Source: Heterodera schachtii
Taxonomy: Eukaryota; Nematoda; Chromadorea; Rhabditida; Heteroderidae
Direction: 5' to 3'
DNA: 64,000 bases
Assembly (NCBI GenBank): GCA_023374025.1
Contig: SIJG01000003.1
Coordinates: 620,001-684,000 of the forward strand
Below are positions 20,467 through 30,794 of the stretch, one piece after another. Numbering within the stretch: position 1 is the stretch's first letter; each line of letters opens with the position of its first letter. Below the pieces are notes generated by a model. The model saw nothing but the letters and a program-made list of their open reading frames with translations. It did no database searches and had not been told where the DNA came from. A program made the translations under genes and the position numbers.

Positions 20467-21498
20467 ATGATTTCGATTGGTGCTACTCCCGCGCCCATTG
20501 GCAGAAGTAGTGGCGTTGTTTATACCGAAAGAGTGAAGAATAAGCGTGTTATAAAACCAATTGTGTACGGGAACAAAGCAATACTCTTACAGCAGAAGAA
20601 TAAGGACAATCACACTCATCGATGGACAGTGAGTAAATTGTCAAAATGGATAATCCAAGTCAATTGTCATTTGCTGGTAGCTTTGGGTCAGAGCTTATGA
20701 TCAAGAAGAAGACCTGGGCCTTTACATTCGCAAAGTCCAGTTTCGTTTGCACGAATCGTACCCCAACAGTGTGCGAATTGTTGAGAAGCCGCCCTTTGAA
20801 ATTACGGAGACCGGATGGGGCGAATTTGACGCACAGGCATTGATTTCTCCAATTTCTATGGGCTTTAATGTTTTTTTTCGCAGATAAAAATGTATTTTGT
20901 GGATGTCAATGAGAAACCGGTAATGAGGCGATTAAAACTGACATTTCGATGAGTTATAATCGGGAATTTTTCCCAGGTCACCGCTTTCCATTACATTCGA
21001 TTGCATCAGCCATTGGTCACATTGAAAAACGGCACAACAATGGTACTGAAAGAGTGAGTGAAATGCCATGAGAGTCTTTTTCCAATGCTTAACAGACATT
21101 ACGACGAAATTGTGTTTAATGAGCCGACCGAGCCAATGTATGCCGCGCTAATGAACTTTCACAGTTATAAGAAGAGTCCATCTTGTCAGTTTTGAAAGAA
21201 CTCCCTTTTCCTTTCTTTTTTGTTACTTAATTTTTCTCTCTTAAGTTGAACATGCGCGTCATCAGTTGAAGGAATTGCTCGACTCACAAAACAAGGCAAA
21301 ATAATTGTTTAATTCGTTATTGGAATGTGTAATTAAATAATCAATTTTTTAATTGTTCAGGAGATTATTGGCGAAATTGAGGATTTGAAGCGTTCATTGA
21401 AAGATGCGTGTGATCTTTTGCAGAAATATCGCCAGGAAAAAGCGGAGGACGCAAAGGAACAACAGCAGAACGAAAGCCAACGAACGGTGAACAGTTAA
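20467..21498 (+). CDS. gfl-1: YEATS domain protein, YEATS4/GAS41 ortholog
   Basis: GAS41 reads acylated histone H3 and belongs to the NuA4/TIP60 and SRCAP chromatin complexes. Seven exons join in phase: 20467-20629, 20681-20836, 20884-20919, 20977-21053, 21096-21184, 21246-21295 and 21361-21498. The YEATS core is clear: VIKPIVYGNKAILLQQ, DNHTHRWT joined to LWVRAYDQEEDLGLYIRKVQ, FRLHESYPNSVRIVEKPPFE, ITETGWGEFDAQ joined to IKMYFVD, then FHYIRLHQP and EHYDEIVFNEPTEPM. The HTHRWT and GWGEF motifs form the acyl-lysine pocket. A Gln/Glu-rich helical tail (KRSLKDACDLLQKYRQEKAE) matches the C-terminal coiled coil. Introns 2 and 6 start with GC. The ATG lies only 4 bp after the terminus of a repeat element, so the 5' UTR and promoter must be short, trans-spliced, or inside the repeat. 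Confidence 0.92.
20837..20883 (+). other. GC-AG intron in the YEATS4 gene
   Basis: The exon ends GACGCACAG and the intron starts GCATTGATTT and ends TTTTCGCAG (47 nt). The join EFDAQ-IKMYFVD restores the YEATS consensus. The donor lacks the usual GCAAGT extension. Confidence 0.85.
21296..21360 (+). other. Second GC-AG intron in the YEATS4 gene
   Basis: The exon ends CAAAACAAG and the intron starts GCAAAATAAT and ends TTGTTCAG (65 nt). The join DSQNK-EIIGEIEDL is in phase; no GT donor nearby keeps the frame. Confidence 0.75.
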
Positions 21499-21980
21499 TG
21501 AAATCAAAAATGAAATTTTCTGATTGCGTTTTCAAGTTTAAAAATCATATTTTCTTCGTATTTAAATGCACTTTTTCCGATAAAATAATTATGATAAATT
21601 TTTTGGGAAAACCCATTTAACAAAGCACGTAAATTAATTTTCTTATCAGAAATGGCCTTCATCTTTTTTGAAAGCGCAATTTTCTTAAATCTTTTCAATT
21701 ACGCATTTATTGCAAAATCTTTATTTAATAAAATAAACTTATTATATATTAAAACTTTTACTATAAACCGCTTATTCCAGTGACTGGAAACGTCTTGTTT
21801 TTGGGTTCTAATTTCCATATTCACTGGGCAATGTCTGTTGTTTGTGTGGGTCTGATTGTGTTAAATGTTTTGTGACTGTTTTGCGGGGACAGTGCCGTTG
21901 TGTGCAAAGAGCGTGAAACGATTCGTTGTGCTGATGAGTAGCGAATTCGTCCTGCCAATGGAATAAAAATGAATTTCATT

Positions 21981-24023
21981 TTACGAATTCCCCTCGTCCC
22001 TTCGCTTTTTGAAGGACTGACTTTGTTGTTGTGAAAATGATGCGCAGTTTTCTTTTCCACTAATCAATGTTCGTTCGTCGTAACTCAATGCCAACGCCGT
22101 CTCTCCTCGTTTTCTTCCTTTGCCGTCCTTTCCTTCGTTTTTGTTCCGATGGCAAATGCCGGTCACTGCCCTTTGCTCCTCCGTTTCCTCCACTTTTCCC
22201 ACAACCCATTGGCTACTGCATGCTGCACTCAGTTGGCACCAATCAATTGGGGCAGACGCATCATTTAGCCATGGATGTGCCAAAATTTGGTGGAGAGACG
22301 GGCGAGAAGAAGCCCTAAGGAAACAATTTTAAATTGGGATGGAAGGGGGAAGGAGGAGGGCACTGACTCGAAACTGAGACATTGTGCCAAAAGATCACGA
22401 GCCGCTAAAAAATTGAAATATTCCATCAAATAATAATCGAATTTGGCATTGGCTATGGCATTACGCCGATGCCTTCCAACCTTTGGAGAGAGTTGTGAAG
22501 AATGGCAATGGGCCAAGCAGATGTGCCGTGCAGATGTCCTTCTCGTTCAGAAAGGGCAGTCGTCCGTTGAGCATATTAAAGAGAAGAACGCCCAGCGACC
22601 AAACGGTGGCCTCGCGGCCCAAATAAAGCGAATGGAGAAACCACTGGAAGGGAGGGGGAAGGAGTGATCAAAGGGTAATTAATAAAAAAATGATCAAAGG
22701 GTAAATAATAAAGTGCCAAGTGAAAGGGCACCTCGGGCGGACAGTACAAACGCGTGCCCTGAAAGTCGTGGCACCGATTGCGTGTGAACACTGTCGCTGC
22801 ACCGAAGTCAATGCTGAACAAAAAGGAAGGCACCGTTAAGGGGTGGGAGGGGGGGGGGGGGCAAAACAACGCACAGTTTTATTTGACCGTTGGCCAAATT
22901 GATCAGAATGTTTTCATCCTAAATTTATGATAAACGATTATCCGACCCAAAAGCTCGAAAGTGAACAACGACACCTTCAAGTCGCGATGCAACACCTTCC
23001 GTTCGGTCAATTCGGTGACGGCTTTGACAATTGGCCGGAAAAGAAAACGGGCCAACTGAAAAATGGAAAATGCCAAAAAAGGAAGGCCATTGCTAAAAAG
23101 GGCTGACATTTTCATCCAACATTTTCTGGTGGTGGATGAAATCGAACAAATCCATGCAGGGAATTGGGCGCTCCATAACGATCAGAAAGCCCTCGGGCAA
23201 AGAGAACCAATCGATCAGCGCAATCACTCCCGAAACATTGGAACAACGCGCTAACAAAGCAATTTCCATGGGCACTTTGTGGTCATCAATCTGTGGGAAG
23301 AAAGGAAATCACAAGTGGAACAGAAGAAAGAGAGAATGGAGCAGAAGACAATGGCGAAGAAGAGGAAAAGGGAGAACAAAAGGTGCAAGGAACAAAAAAG
23401 GAGGAGAAAAAAGGGGGGGGAGAGAAGAATTCGAAAAATTGCCGAATTCGGAATGCCATCCAAAAACAAATCACAATTCCCCCGCCCCCACGAAATTGCC
23501 GAATTCGTAATGCCATACAAAAATCAAATCACAATTCCCCCGCCCCCACGAAATTGCCGAATTCGTAATGCCATACAAAAATCAAATCACAATTCCCCCG
23601 CCCCCACGAAATTGCCGAATTCGTAATGCCATACAAAAATCAAATCACAATTCCCGCCTCCTCGGCGTCAATATTTGCTCACCTTTCCCCACTCGCGGAC
23701 ATTGCGTCTTTCGATGAATCTGCAAATTCACAATTTTAAGCATCGCCAATTGTTGCCTCACTTAACGGCCACCGGCAATTGGTCGTTTATACGCACCGCG
23801 CGGTAAACAATTCCGAATCCGCCGTGGCCGAGCGCGCCCTTTAGGCGATACAATCGTTTGAACTTCAAAAAACCGCGCCCTTAAGAAAACAAAGAGAAAA
23901 TGAAAGGGAAAAAGCAGAAACGGATCAACTGCAGAAGGACTTACCACCCAAAAGGTGTTTCAGCTGCAGTAAATGCTGAGAAGCGAACTTTTTGACTTTG
24001 CGTGCCAACAAAGGGAAAGGCAT
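21981..24023 (-). CDS. PIM-type serine/threonine kinase (PRK family)
   Basis: All kinase motifs are present in order on the minus strand. PLLARKVKKFASQ leads to a P-loop LKGALGHGGFGIVYRAVRI and LPVAVK. Then come NVREWGK, VPMEIALLARCSNVSGVIAL, IDWFSLPEGFLIVMERPIPC, MDLFDFIHHQKMLDENV, ELTERKVLHRDLK (catalytic loop), DENILINLANGQIKL, IDFGAATVF (DFG), DFQGTRLYCPPE, LYLGREATVWSLGVLLFNML NGRLPF, AARDLLAQCLSF and RPSLHQILAHPWL. The VPMEIxLL, ERPxPxxDLFDFI and GTRxYxPPEW motifs identify the PIM family (C. elegans prk-1/prk-2). The C-terminal tail of about 80 residues is polar with no known domain. I chose ATG 24023 because it lies 7 nt after a TTTTTAG acceptor, a likely spliced-leader site. One intron contains a 58-bp minisatellite (23441-23655). 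Confidence 0.9.
23441..23655. repeat. 58-bp intronic minisatellite
   Basis: Units start GCCGAATTCGTAATGCCATA at 23441, 23498, 23556 and 23614 (periods 57, 58, 58; the last is partial). Each contains CACAATTCCCCCGCCCCCAC. It lies inside an intron of the PIM-type kinase. Confidence 0.9.
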
Positions 24024-25352
24024 TAAATCACTAAAAAGGGGAAGGGGGAAGAAGAAGTGGGAGAAATGGGAAGAAATTTGAAAAGAGAGGAAGGAGGAGG
24101 AGGAACAGCAAAAGAAAGTAAATGGAAGGGGGGGAGGGAAGGAGAAAATTGGGAAAAGGAAAAAGAGAAAATGGAGAGGGAAGGAAGGAAAAAGGAATTG
24201 GAAGGAGACGGGAGAGGAAGAGGAGGAAGGAAGAAAAGGGGAACTGCTGGAGAATGGGGGGAAAAGGAGGAGGGGGGGGGGGGGGGGAGAAAGTGGAACT
24301 TGGAACCCCCCCCCCCCCTTCCCCCATTTTGCTTCTTTCTTTGCCCGCACATTAATCATCACTCCATTGGTGGGGGGGGGGGGGGGAGGCGGCGGACGAA
24401 ACATTGGGGCGGAGGGGGCCAAGCCAAACGCGGCGGCTTCATTAATCCGCACAGCTTTTCGCCTTTCATCCCTCTTCCCTCTGCTGCTGTTGCTATTTCT
24501 GTTCCATTTCCCACCGAATTTTGGGCGGACAAAAGGCGGAGAGATTAATGAGTGAATGTGCGCATCTTAGCAAATTATTAGGCGCAAATTGTCGGAGGAA
24601 GAAACAAACAAACAGAGAGAAAAAACAACGCTCGGCGCTTTGCGCTCGCAAAACGAAAGGAATGACTTTTCTTCTTCCGCTCCCCGCGCCAATGGCACCG
24701 GCGGAGGGGGGGAGGGAAGGCTTTTGATGGATTGGCAGGCGAAGAGCGGAGAGAGAGCGCACGCAGGGCTTAATCATGTTCACTGACCAATGGACTGATC
24801 GAATCGGAGAGTGATCAGCTAATTTTATGGATGGGATGGATCGGTGGGGGAGGGGAAAGATCGGCGATTGTTGGCGCGGGGATTTCCTCCCCCCCCCCTT
24901 CGCTGTTTTCCCAAAATAACACCAAAACACCCATCCGCATAATAAAAATCCGAACTCCATCCATTCATTTCATTCGTCGACTGCGTCAGTGATCACGTTT
25001 TGCTCCAGTCGCCGACTGTTGGGGCGGGGGGGGGGGGGGAGGGGAGAGCGTTCAGTTTCAGCTTGCATCATCAATAATCGGTCACTGTTGGTCTTTGGGT
25101 CCCCCGTCCTCCACCCCCCCCCCCCCCCCCCCAATGGCCCTGCTGCAACAACAACGTGGGAAGGACATAGGGAAACAATGCCATTTCTACCCGCAAAATC
25201 CGATTACAAAAACGCTAAAATTGGTAGGCGTCTGAAATGAGAGACGCGAGTAAAAGAGGCAAAATTTACTCAAGAAAATGCGGGAAATTCCGCAGCAAAA
25301 AATGTGGAGATTTTTCAACAAAAAATGGTTTGGTTGCGCAATCAGTTGCTGA
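24024..25352. other. Intergenic region with purine-rich stretch and G/C runs
   Basis: 24030-24300 is a strongly purine-biased (GGAGGAAAA-type) tract on the plus strand, followed by long G or C homopolymers at about 24272, 24306, 24372, 24891, 25026 and 25115. No conserved coding signal was found. Long poly-Pro/Ser/Phe frames here come from base bias. Confidence 0.6.
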
Positions 25353-26882
25353 TCACTTTTGCGCTTCACTTCCTTCCGTTGATTTCGTTGAATGTTCTTC
25401 GCCATTTGTTTCTGTAATTTGCGCCTCCTCCGTTTGTCCCTTCTCATCACTTGGCACATCATTTTCTCTTATTTCCAAATTCGCCAACTTTTCCGTTGGC
25501 ATTGCGTCGGTTGTGCCGTCGTTCGCTGTCTCAGCAGCTCTCTCTTGTGCCACTCGTTCACACATTGGCTTATACACTTCCCAATATTCCAACCGACACT
25601 TTTCAATTAACTCCAAAACCTAAAAATTAACATTTTCCTTCTAGAGTAAAAATTTTAAGGAAAAGCATCATCCAGTGGGAAAATTAAAACCCCTGAAAAT
25701 TTAGTAACAAAAATTCAATTCACCTTATCAAAGCCCTGACCCGTCTTTGCCGATACGGACACCCAATTTAAATTTTCGTAGAACGAATCGAGCACAAGGG
25801 ACAAAGAGCGGGTCAAATCGTTCATGAAACTGGACGAACTTTGGTCAAGCGCAGCCTGAAAGCGAAGACAAAAACAGCATAATTTCCAGAAAATTGGTGG
25901 TCACTTGAAATTGTTCAAAGTCTTTCATCCATTCGACGGCAAAAGCAGGGTCCACCACGTCGGACTTGTTCAAAACGACGAAAAATGGCAATTTGGTCCG
26001 GTAAAGAATGGAGCAGGCGTAGAGCATGTTGGACATGAAAGTCGTCGGGTTGGTCGAACGGGCACTCGAATTATAACAATTTTGTATAATTTAAAAAAAA
26101 AGCAATGAATGGGCGGCACAACGCCTCCAATTACCTGTCCATCACATAAGCGACCACCTGCAAAAAGCCTTTTGCATTTGTGTTGAAAAACTCAAAAAAA
26201 AAAAACGAACGGTCGGAAAAGAGGCGGCCAATGAATCGGTGATGACAGTGCCGCTGGCGGACCACGTGAACACCTCAATTTGGCCCGGGGTGTCGAAAAT
26301 GGCGTATGGCATGGACCCCTTTCGTCTGTCCAACAAGTCCAACACCTGAAAAATGGGGCAAACCTTATGAAAATGGACGAGAGGCAACACTTGGTTGAAG
26401 CGAGTGCAAAACAAATTCAGACTAGTCAGAATGGCACCGTTCGGGCCGAGGCCTGAAAGTACGGGGACAAAATGTTTTTCGAAAAAAGCAATTGGAGGTG
26501 CAAATGCTTGGGTTACCGTATTCCTGCATGACCTTTTTGTAATTTACAGTGTCTCTGATGTCAATGTTTGCTGGGAATGGAACGGTTGCTGCACAAAAAA
26601 CGAATTGAAAAACGCGCGACATTTTCCACAAACAATTATAATAATTTTAAGCTCCCGCGCCCATTAACCTGCAGCCGGGTCGAGATTGACCAAGTAGGGG
26701 AACACCTTTTTGGAGTGGAGATGACTCGCCAACCTCTAAACGGGAGGTTCTCGAGAATCCAATTAAATTGGGCTAAATCCCACTTGGACAAATGAGCTTT
26801 TTCCAGAACCGGCCATTCCAAGCACAATTAAACACGGAGGCAACGCAGAAGAAGCACCGTCACAGCTTTTGTCATCAGCCAT
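25353..26882 (-). CDS. gop-2: GPN-loop GTPase 1 (XAB1), gop-2
   Basis: GPN1 is a cytoplasmic GTPase needed for RNA polymerase II assembly and nuclear import. From ATG 26882 the exons give a P-loop [17 protein letters not shown] joined to [22 protein letters not shown]. Then come [22 protein letters not shown], the defining GPN loop [89 protein letters not shown] and a C-terminal [14 protein letters not shown] region with an acidic tail ending at 25353. The G1 (GMAGSGKS), G3 (DTPGQ) and G4 (NKSD) motifs are intact. It lies 240 bp downstream of gop-1 on the same strand, in the same order as in the C. elegans gro-1 operon, so the two are likely co-transcribed. Confidence 0.95.
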
Positions 26883-27122
26883 TTCTGTGTTTTTTTTTTT
26901 TGCATTAAAAAATGAAACTTTTCCATTTTAAAAAATAAATAAGTCCATAAAAACTATGGCAGAAGATGAAAACAAAAAAGAAAATCATTAAGTCATTTAT
27001 CACAATTTAAGATGACAAAACAATGAGCAATGGGAATTTGGGAAGGGACTCGGCCAAAGTGAATAATAATTATGTTTAATTTAATGAGTGATTAGTGTGG
27101 TAATGTGTACAGTGTCGTTGTT

Positions 27123-30100
27123 CTACAAGTGATGTATTTGGCCGGGCAAAAGTCGTGCCGTCTCCGGGTCAGGCGGAGCAGCCGAAGAATCCGATCGTTG
27201 GTCGTTTTCTTTGGTTTGTATTTGTAGTTTCTGCACTGATCCGGGAGCAATGCCGCGGGGCCTTTTCTCCTCCGTCGATGAACTGCTCGCCGAGTTCGAC
27301 TGACATGGGAGGGAATGTCGGAAAGCAATGCCATCATTTTGTTGTTGCTGTTGTGGCGGCAACCGTATGCCGAACAGTTCAGCGACCAGACTGAGTTTGA
27401 AGGCACGCGAACTTTTCTTCCCACGGCTTAGCCGCTGTTTGGCGGCCATCAATCGAATGTGGTCATCGAAGATGAGTTTTGCATCAAAGGACGGTTTGGC
27501 TGATGGTTGGGAACGCATTTTAACGTCCTAAAAATGAAGGGAAGGGAACTGAGAAAAAGAAACAAAGAAAATGGCAAATACAATGAAAACTAATTAAACC
27601 CTATTAAAATTACATTTATCAAAAAAACAAAACAAATGGTGGAACTTTCGCTGAATAACTCACTTCCACGACAACGCGAAGTGTTCGGCTATCGAATGAA
27701 GACACTTGAACGTCCTGAAACCCTTTAAAATTTGTAAGGATTATAAAATTCGTAGTGGAACCGCCGAACCTGAAGCATGCAAACAAATCGAACGATGGCC
27801 CAGCCCAATCGGCGGTTGTCCGGCTCAACCAAAATCAGTTGGAATTGGTCGGTGACGAGAAAGCGGGACAGTCGCCCATTACGCTCATCGACTACGGTAC
27901 AGGCGAGCAAATCACTGTTACCTGAAAGGGTACTGTATAACAAAAAATGTATACGGAACACAACTGAACTTACTGAGATTAATACAGTCATTGACCTCGA
28001 CCAATTCTTGGACACGGGAGGAAAGGGGCAAAAGCTGTTCATTCTGACCGGACAAATGTTGGCCGAATTTGCGAAGATCGAAGAAAAATTGAAGAGTCTA
28101 AATGGGAATGAATTTTAAAATGAGTTATTTGTTTTTTTAATTCCACCCGTCGAATGTGTTCATCGTTTCCGCTTGGCATTCGTTTCGACAAGGGCACTCC
28201 ACTGAAATTGTGTATTTAAGATGATAAACTCACAAATAAGAATCGAAAATGCAATACGATAAAGGTGTGTTGCTGGGGGGCAAGAAAAGTGCCGGGTCTT
28301 CGAGCAGTTCCTTCATTTTCAATTCGCCCTTCTAAAAATGCAATTTTAACAAAATGTAAAAAGATTAATTAGTGCGACTTGGAAGTGCCAATGTTCGTCT
28401 TCAAACATTTCCAAAAAGAATTTCTCCGTTTGCAGTGCCCCTCTGAGCACATTTAGCAATTTGTGCTGACTTCGCCGAACGGCCAATTCGACGGCCGAAT
28501 GAAAGTTTTGGTCAGAGCCAAGAGAAAGGAGAACATGGCGAAGAATAAGGCAGCAAAGGCGGACAGTAATTGGACGAATGGGAGTATCTGATGAGAAAGG
28601 CAAAGAAATGCCAATTTGGGACGGTTAAAACCAACCGATGAGAGAGCAATTCTCGACGATGCGAATCAACGACTCGGTTAACTCGGGATCACATTTGGCG
28701 GTAAACCCATCGCAATAGGGCAATTGGGAAGCGACAAAGAGTTCCTTTTGGACACCTTTGGAATTGGAATGATTTTGGTAAAATTATAAAAAGAGGAAGA
28801 AAACAATGGCCAGAATTGGTACCTTTGTTTTGAGAGATGCAATGGATTAACAGAAGCGCATAAAAACACGAGTGGTCATCGTGGCCTTCGTTCAACGAAT
28901 TCATATGACAGTGGAAAAAGATTCTGACAAAAAATGTGTAGTAAATTACCAATCCTGGGAAAATTATTACCTTTCCTGGACATTTTCCCACTTTTCCACC
29001 GATGACAATTGGAGTTTCCCGTCGTTTGTCCTCGTCCATTCCGTTTTTACATCGCTTTGATCGCCAAAAAGAAGCGAAATGAGCAGTGACCGAACTGGCA
29101 ATTCAACATGAACAATGTTGAAGAAATGGGAGAGTAAAAAGAGAGAGGCGACACGGGAGACGAGCACAGAGAGAGGCTGGGCACGAACGGAGGCGAGCGA
29201 AGCCAAATAGAGGGGACCGAAGAAGTGACGGTGGACGGAATCGACGAGCAAAGCATTCTAAGGGGAAGGAAAATAAAATTTAAAATTGACAAAATTCGGA
29301 GAATCGGTCTTATGGAAAAGGAATTCCCAATTTATCTTTTGCAGATTTTTAGATTATATTTTTTCGCCTATGAAGAAAAATTGACCGCGAACAATGAACA
29401 AAATTTGCATGGGCGTTATAATCAGAAACAAATATTAAATTAAATTGTACATTATTAAGTCAGAATGAATGGACACACCCACCAAATGTTCGTTTCCGAT
29501 CATAAAAATGTCATTTAGGTAGTGAACATTGTCCAAGTGAACGTCCATCATTGTCATCAGTCGCGTTCGGTTGCTTTGCTCATTTTGTGCCGACCGTGCA
29601 AAAGTGTCCATTTCGACGATTTGACACGCAATTTCCGAGCACATTTTGTCAAAATATTTTTGCGAGTGACTGAGCACATATTTTTCCAGCAATTCGTCAG
29701 TAACCTTTAATTTGCATAAATAGAAAAATGAAGGAATTAAAAATTCACTTTGAAAATGTTCAAAGTCAGCGTTCGAACGGCAATTCGCACCATCGATTCA
29801 CTGTGATTGCAAAAGCGAAGTGACTCGGTAAAAAGCGGAAATTCGTTGGTACTCTGAACAAATTGCAAATCCAATGGAATGAATTTAAAAAATAATAAAA
29901 TAAACAACTCACCTCATTGAAGAAAAAGTTCACCGTTTTGGGATTCAGCTTAAAAGACAGCGTTTTCAGAAAGGAAATGAAATAAGCAATAATTTCTTCG
30001 TTTGCAAAGTCAAAATCATGTGTGATTATCAGCTGAAATAAGATAACATTTCATTATGAATTTTGACAAAACAATAACAAATGCCTTACATTCACTGTGT

Positions 30101-30584
30101 TATTGCTCAGAAGAAAATCTTAAATTGTTTTTTTTAATTATTTTTAAAATAAATAAATAACTTACAAAGAGATGTTTCGTTTCTGATGTTCTCAAAAAGG
30201 ATGTTCAGTGTCTGCAGCAGTTGAACATTTATGTAAGGCGTGGCACTGCTCTGCCGCATAATGCGCAAAAAGTGCGAAAACATTTGACGTTCGAGGAAAA
30301 AGCTGAAAATGCCAAATCGAAAAATCGCTCAAAATGGGCACCAACTCAAAAACTGTCCCATCGTTTTGGTCGCCCCAAATCAACACTTCTGTGATCGCCC
30401 GCAAAGCCTCAACAACAAGTGCACTGTTCGCTTCTGTTATTTTGTCATTCTTCATCAAAACGCCGTGCAAATATCTAAAAATTGTTTAGAAATAAGGCAA
30501 AAATTATTCCGACCTGAGATATTCCAATGAATGGGGATTTCTTGGCTTCCATAATGCCGAAGAACCAGTGAATTTTTTAAACAT
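27123..30584 (-). CDS. gop-1: CLEC16A ortholog, gop-1
   Basis: CLEC16A/GOP-1 acts in endolysosomal trafficking and mitophagy; in C. elegans GOP-1 is reported to promote Rab2 activation. The start [30 protein letters not shown] and the block [26 protein letters not shown] match the family N-terminus. Further exons give [14 protein letters not shown] and [13 protein letters not shown] (about 30290-30175), [20 protein letters not shown] with [12 protein letters not shown] (about 30025-29915), [13 protein letters not shown] (about 29810-29770), [20 protein letters not shown] (about 29555-29490), [32 protein letters not shown] (about 27880-27785), [18 protein letters not shown] (about 27715-27660) and a basic, Gln-rich C-terminus ending at 27123. 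The length and order match CLEC16A. It is the first gene of a minus-strand pair with gop-2 and starts 210 bp from the divergent gop-3. Confidence 0.93.
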
Positions 30585-30794
30585 TATAACAAGTTAAGGT
30601 GACAGTTTCATGACAAGGGCAAGCGAAGCTTTCTTTACAAGGTAATAAGCAAAGGCTCAAAGCTGACTTAATGAGCAGAATTTGAATCAAAATATGGCAT
30701 TTTGTTAGCAATCAGAATAATTTTTAAAAATTTTTTCAATTTTTTTTTTAAATTTTAATTTAAATTTTTAACATTTTTTGCAATTTTTTCAGTG
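30585..30794. promoter_or_regulatory. Shared divergent 5' region between gop-1 and gop-3
   Basis: Only 210 bp separate the two start codons. The gop-3 side is almost pure A/T (30720-30790) and ends TTTTTTCAG 2 nt before its ATG, a likely spliced-leader acceptor. The segment must hold promoter information for both directions unless distal sequences act. Confidence 0.6.

Noticed and set aside
24023..24452. Long proline/serine/phenylalanine-rich frames on the minus strand and glycine/glutamate-rich frames on the plus strand
   Set aside because: They arise from a purine-biased tract with G and C homopolymers. Codon pattern and length vary with run length, and the kinase gene has a better start at 24023.
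8820..25130. Many long G or C homopolymers (for example 8823-8840, 24272-24288, 25112-25132)
   Set aside because: They are widespread and lie in introns or between genes. They could be real, but their exact length is unreliable, so no biological claim is made.
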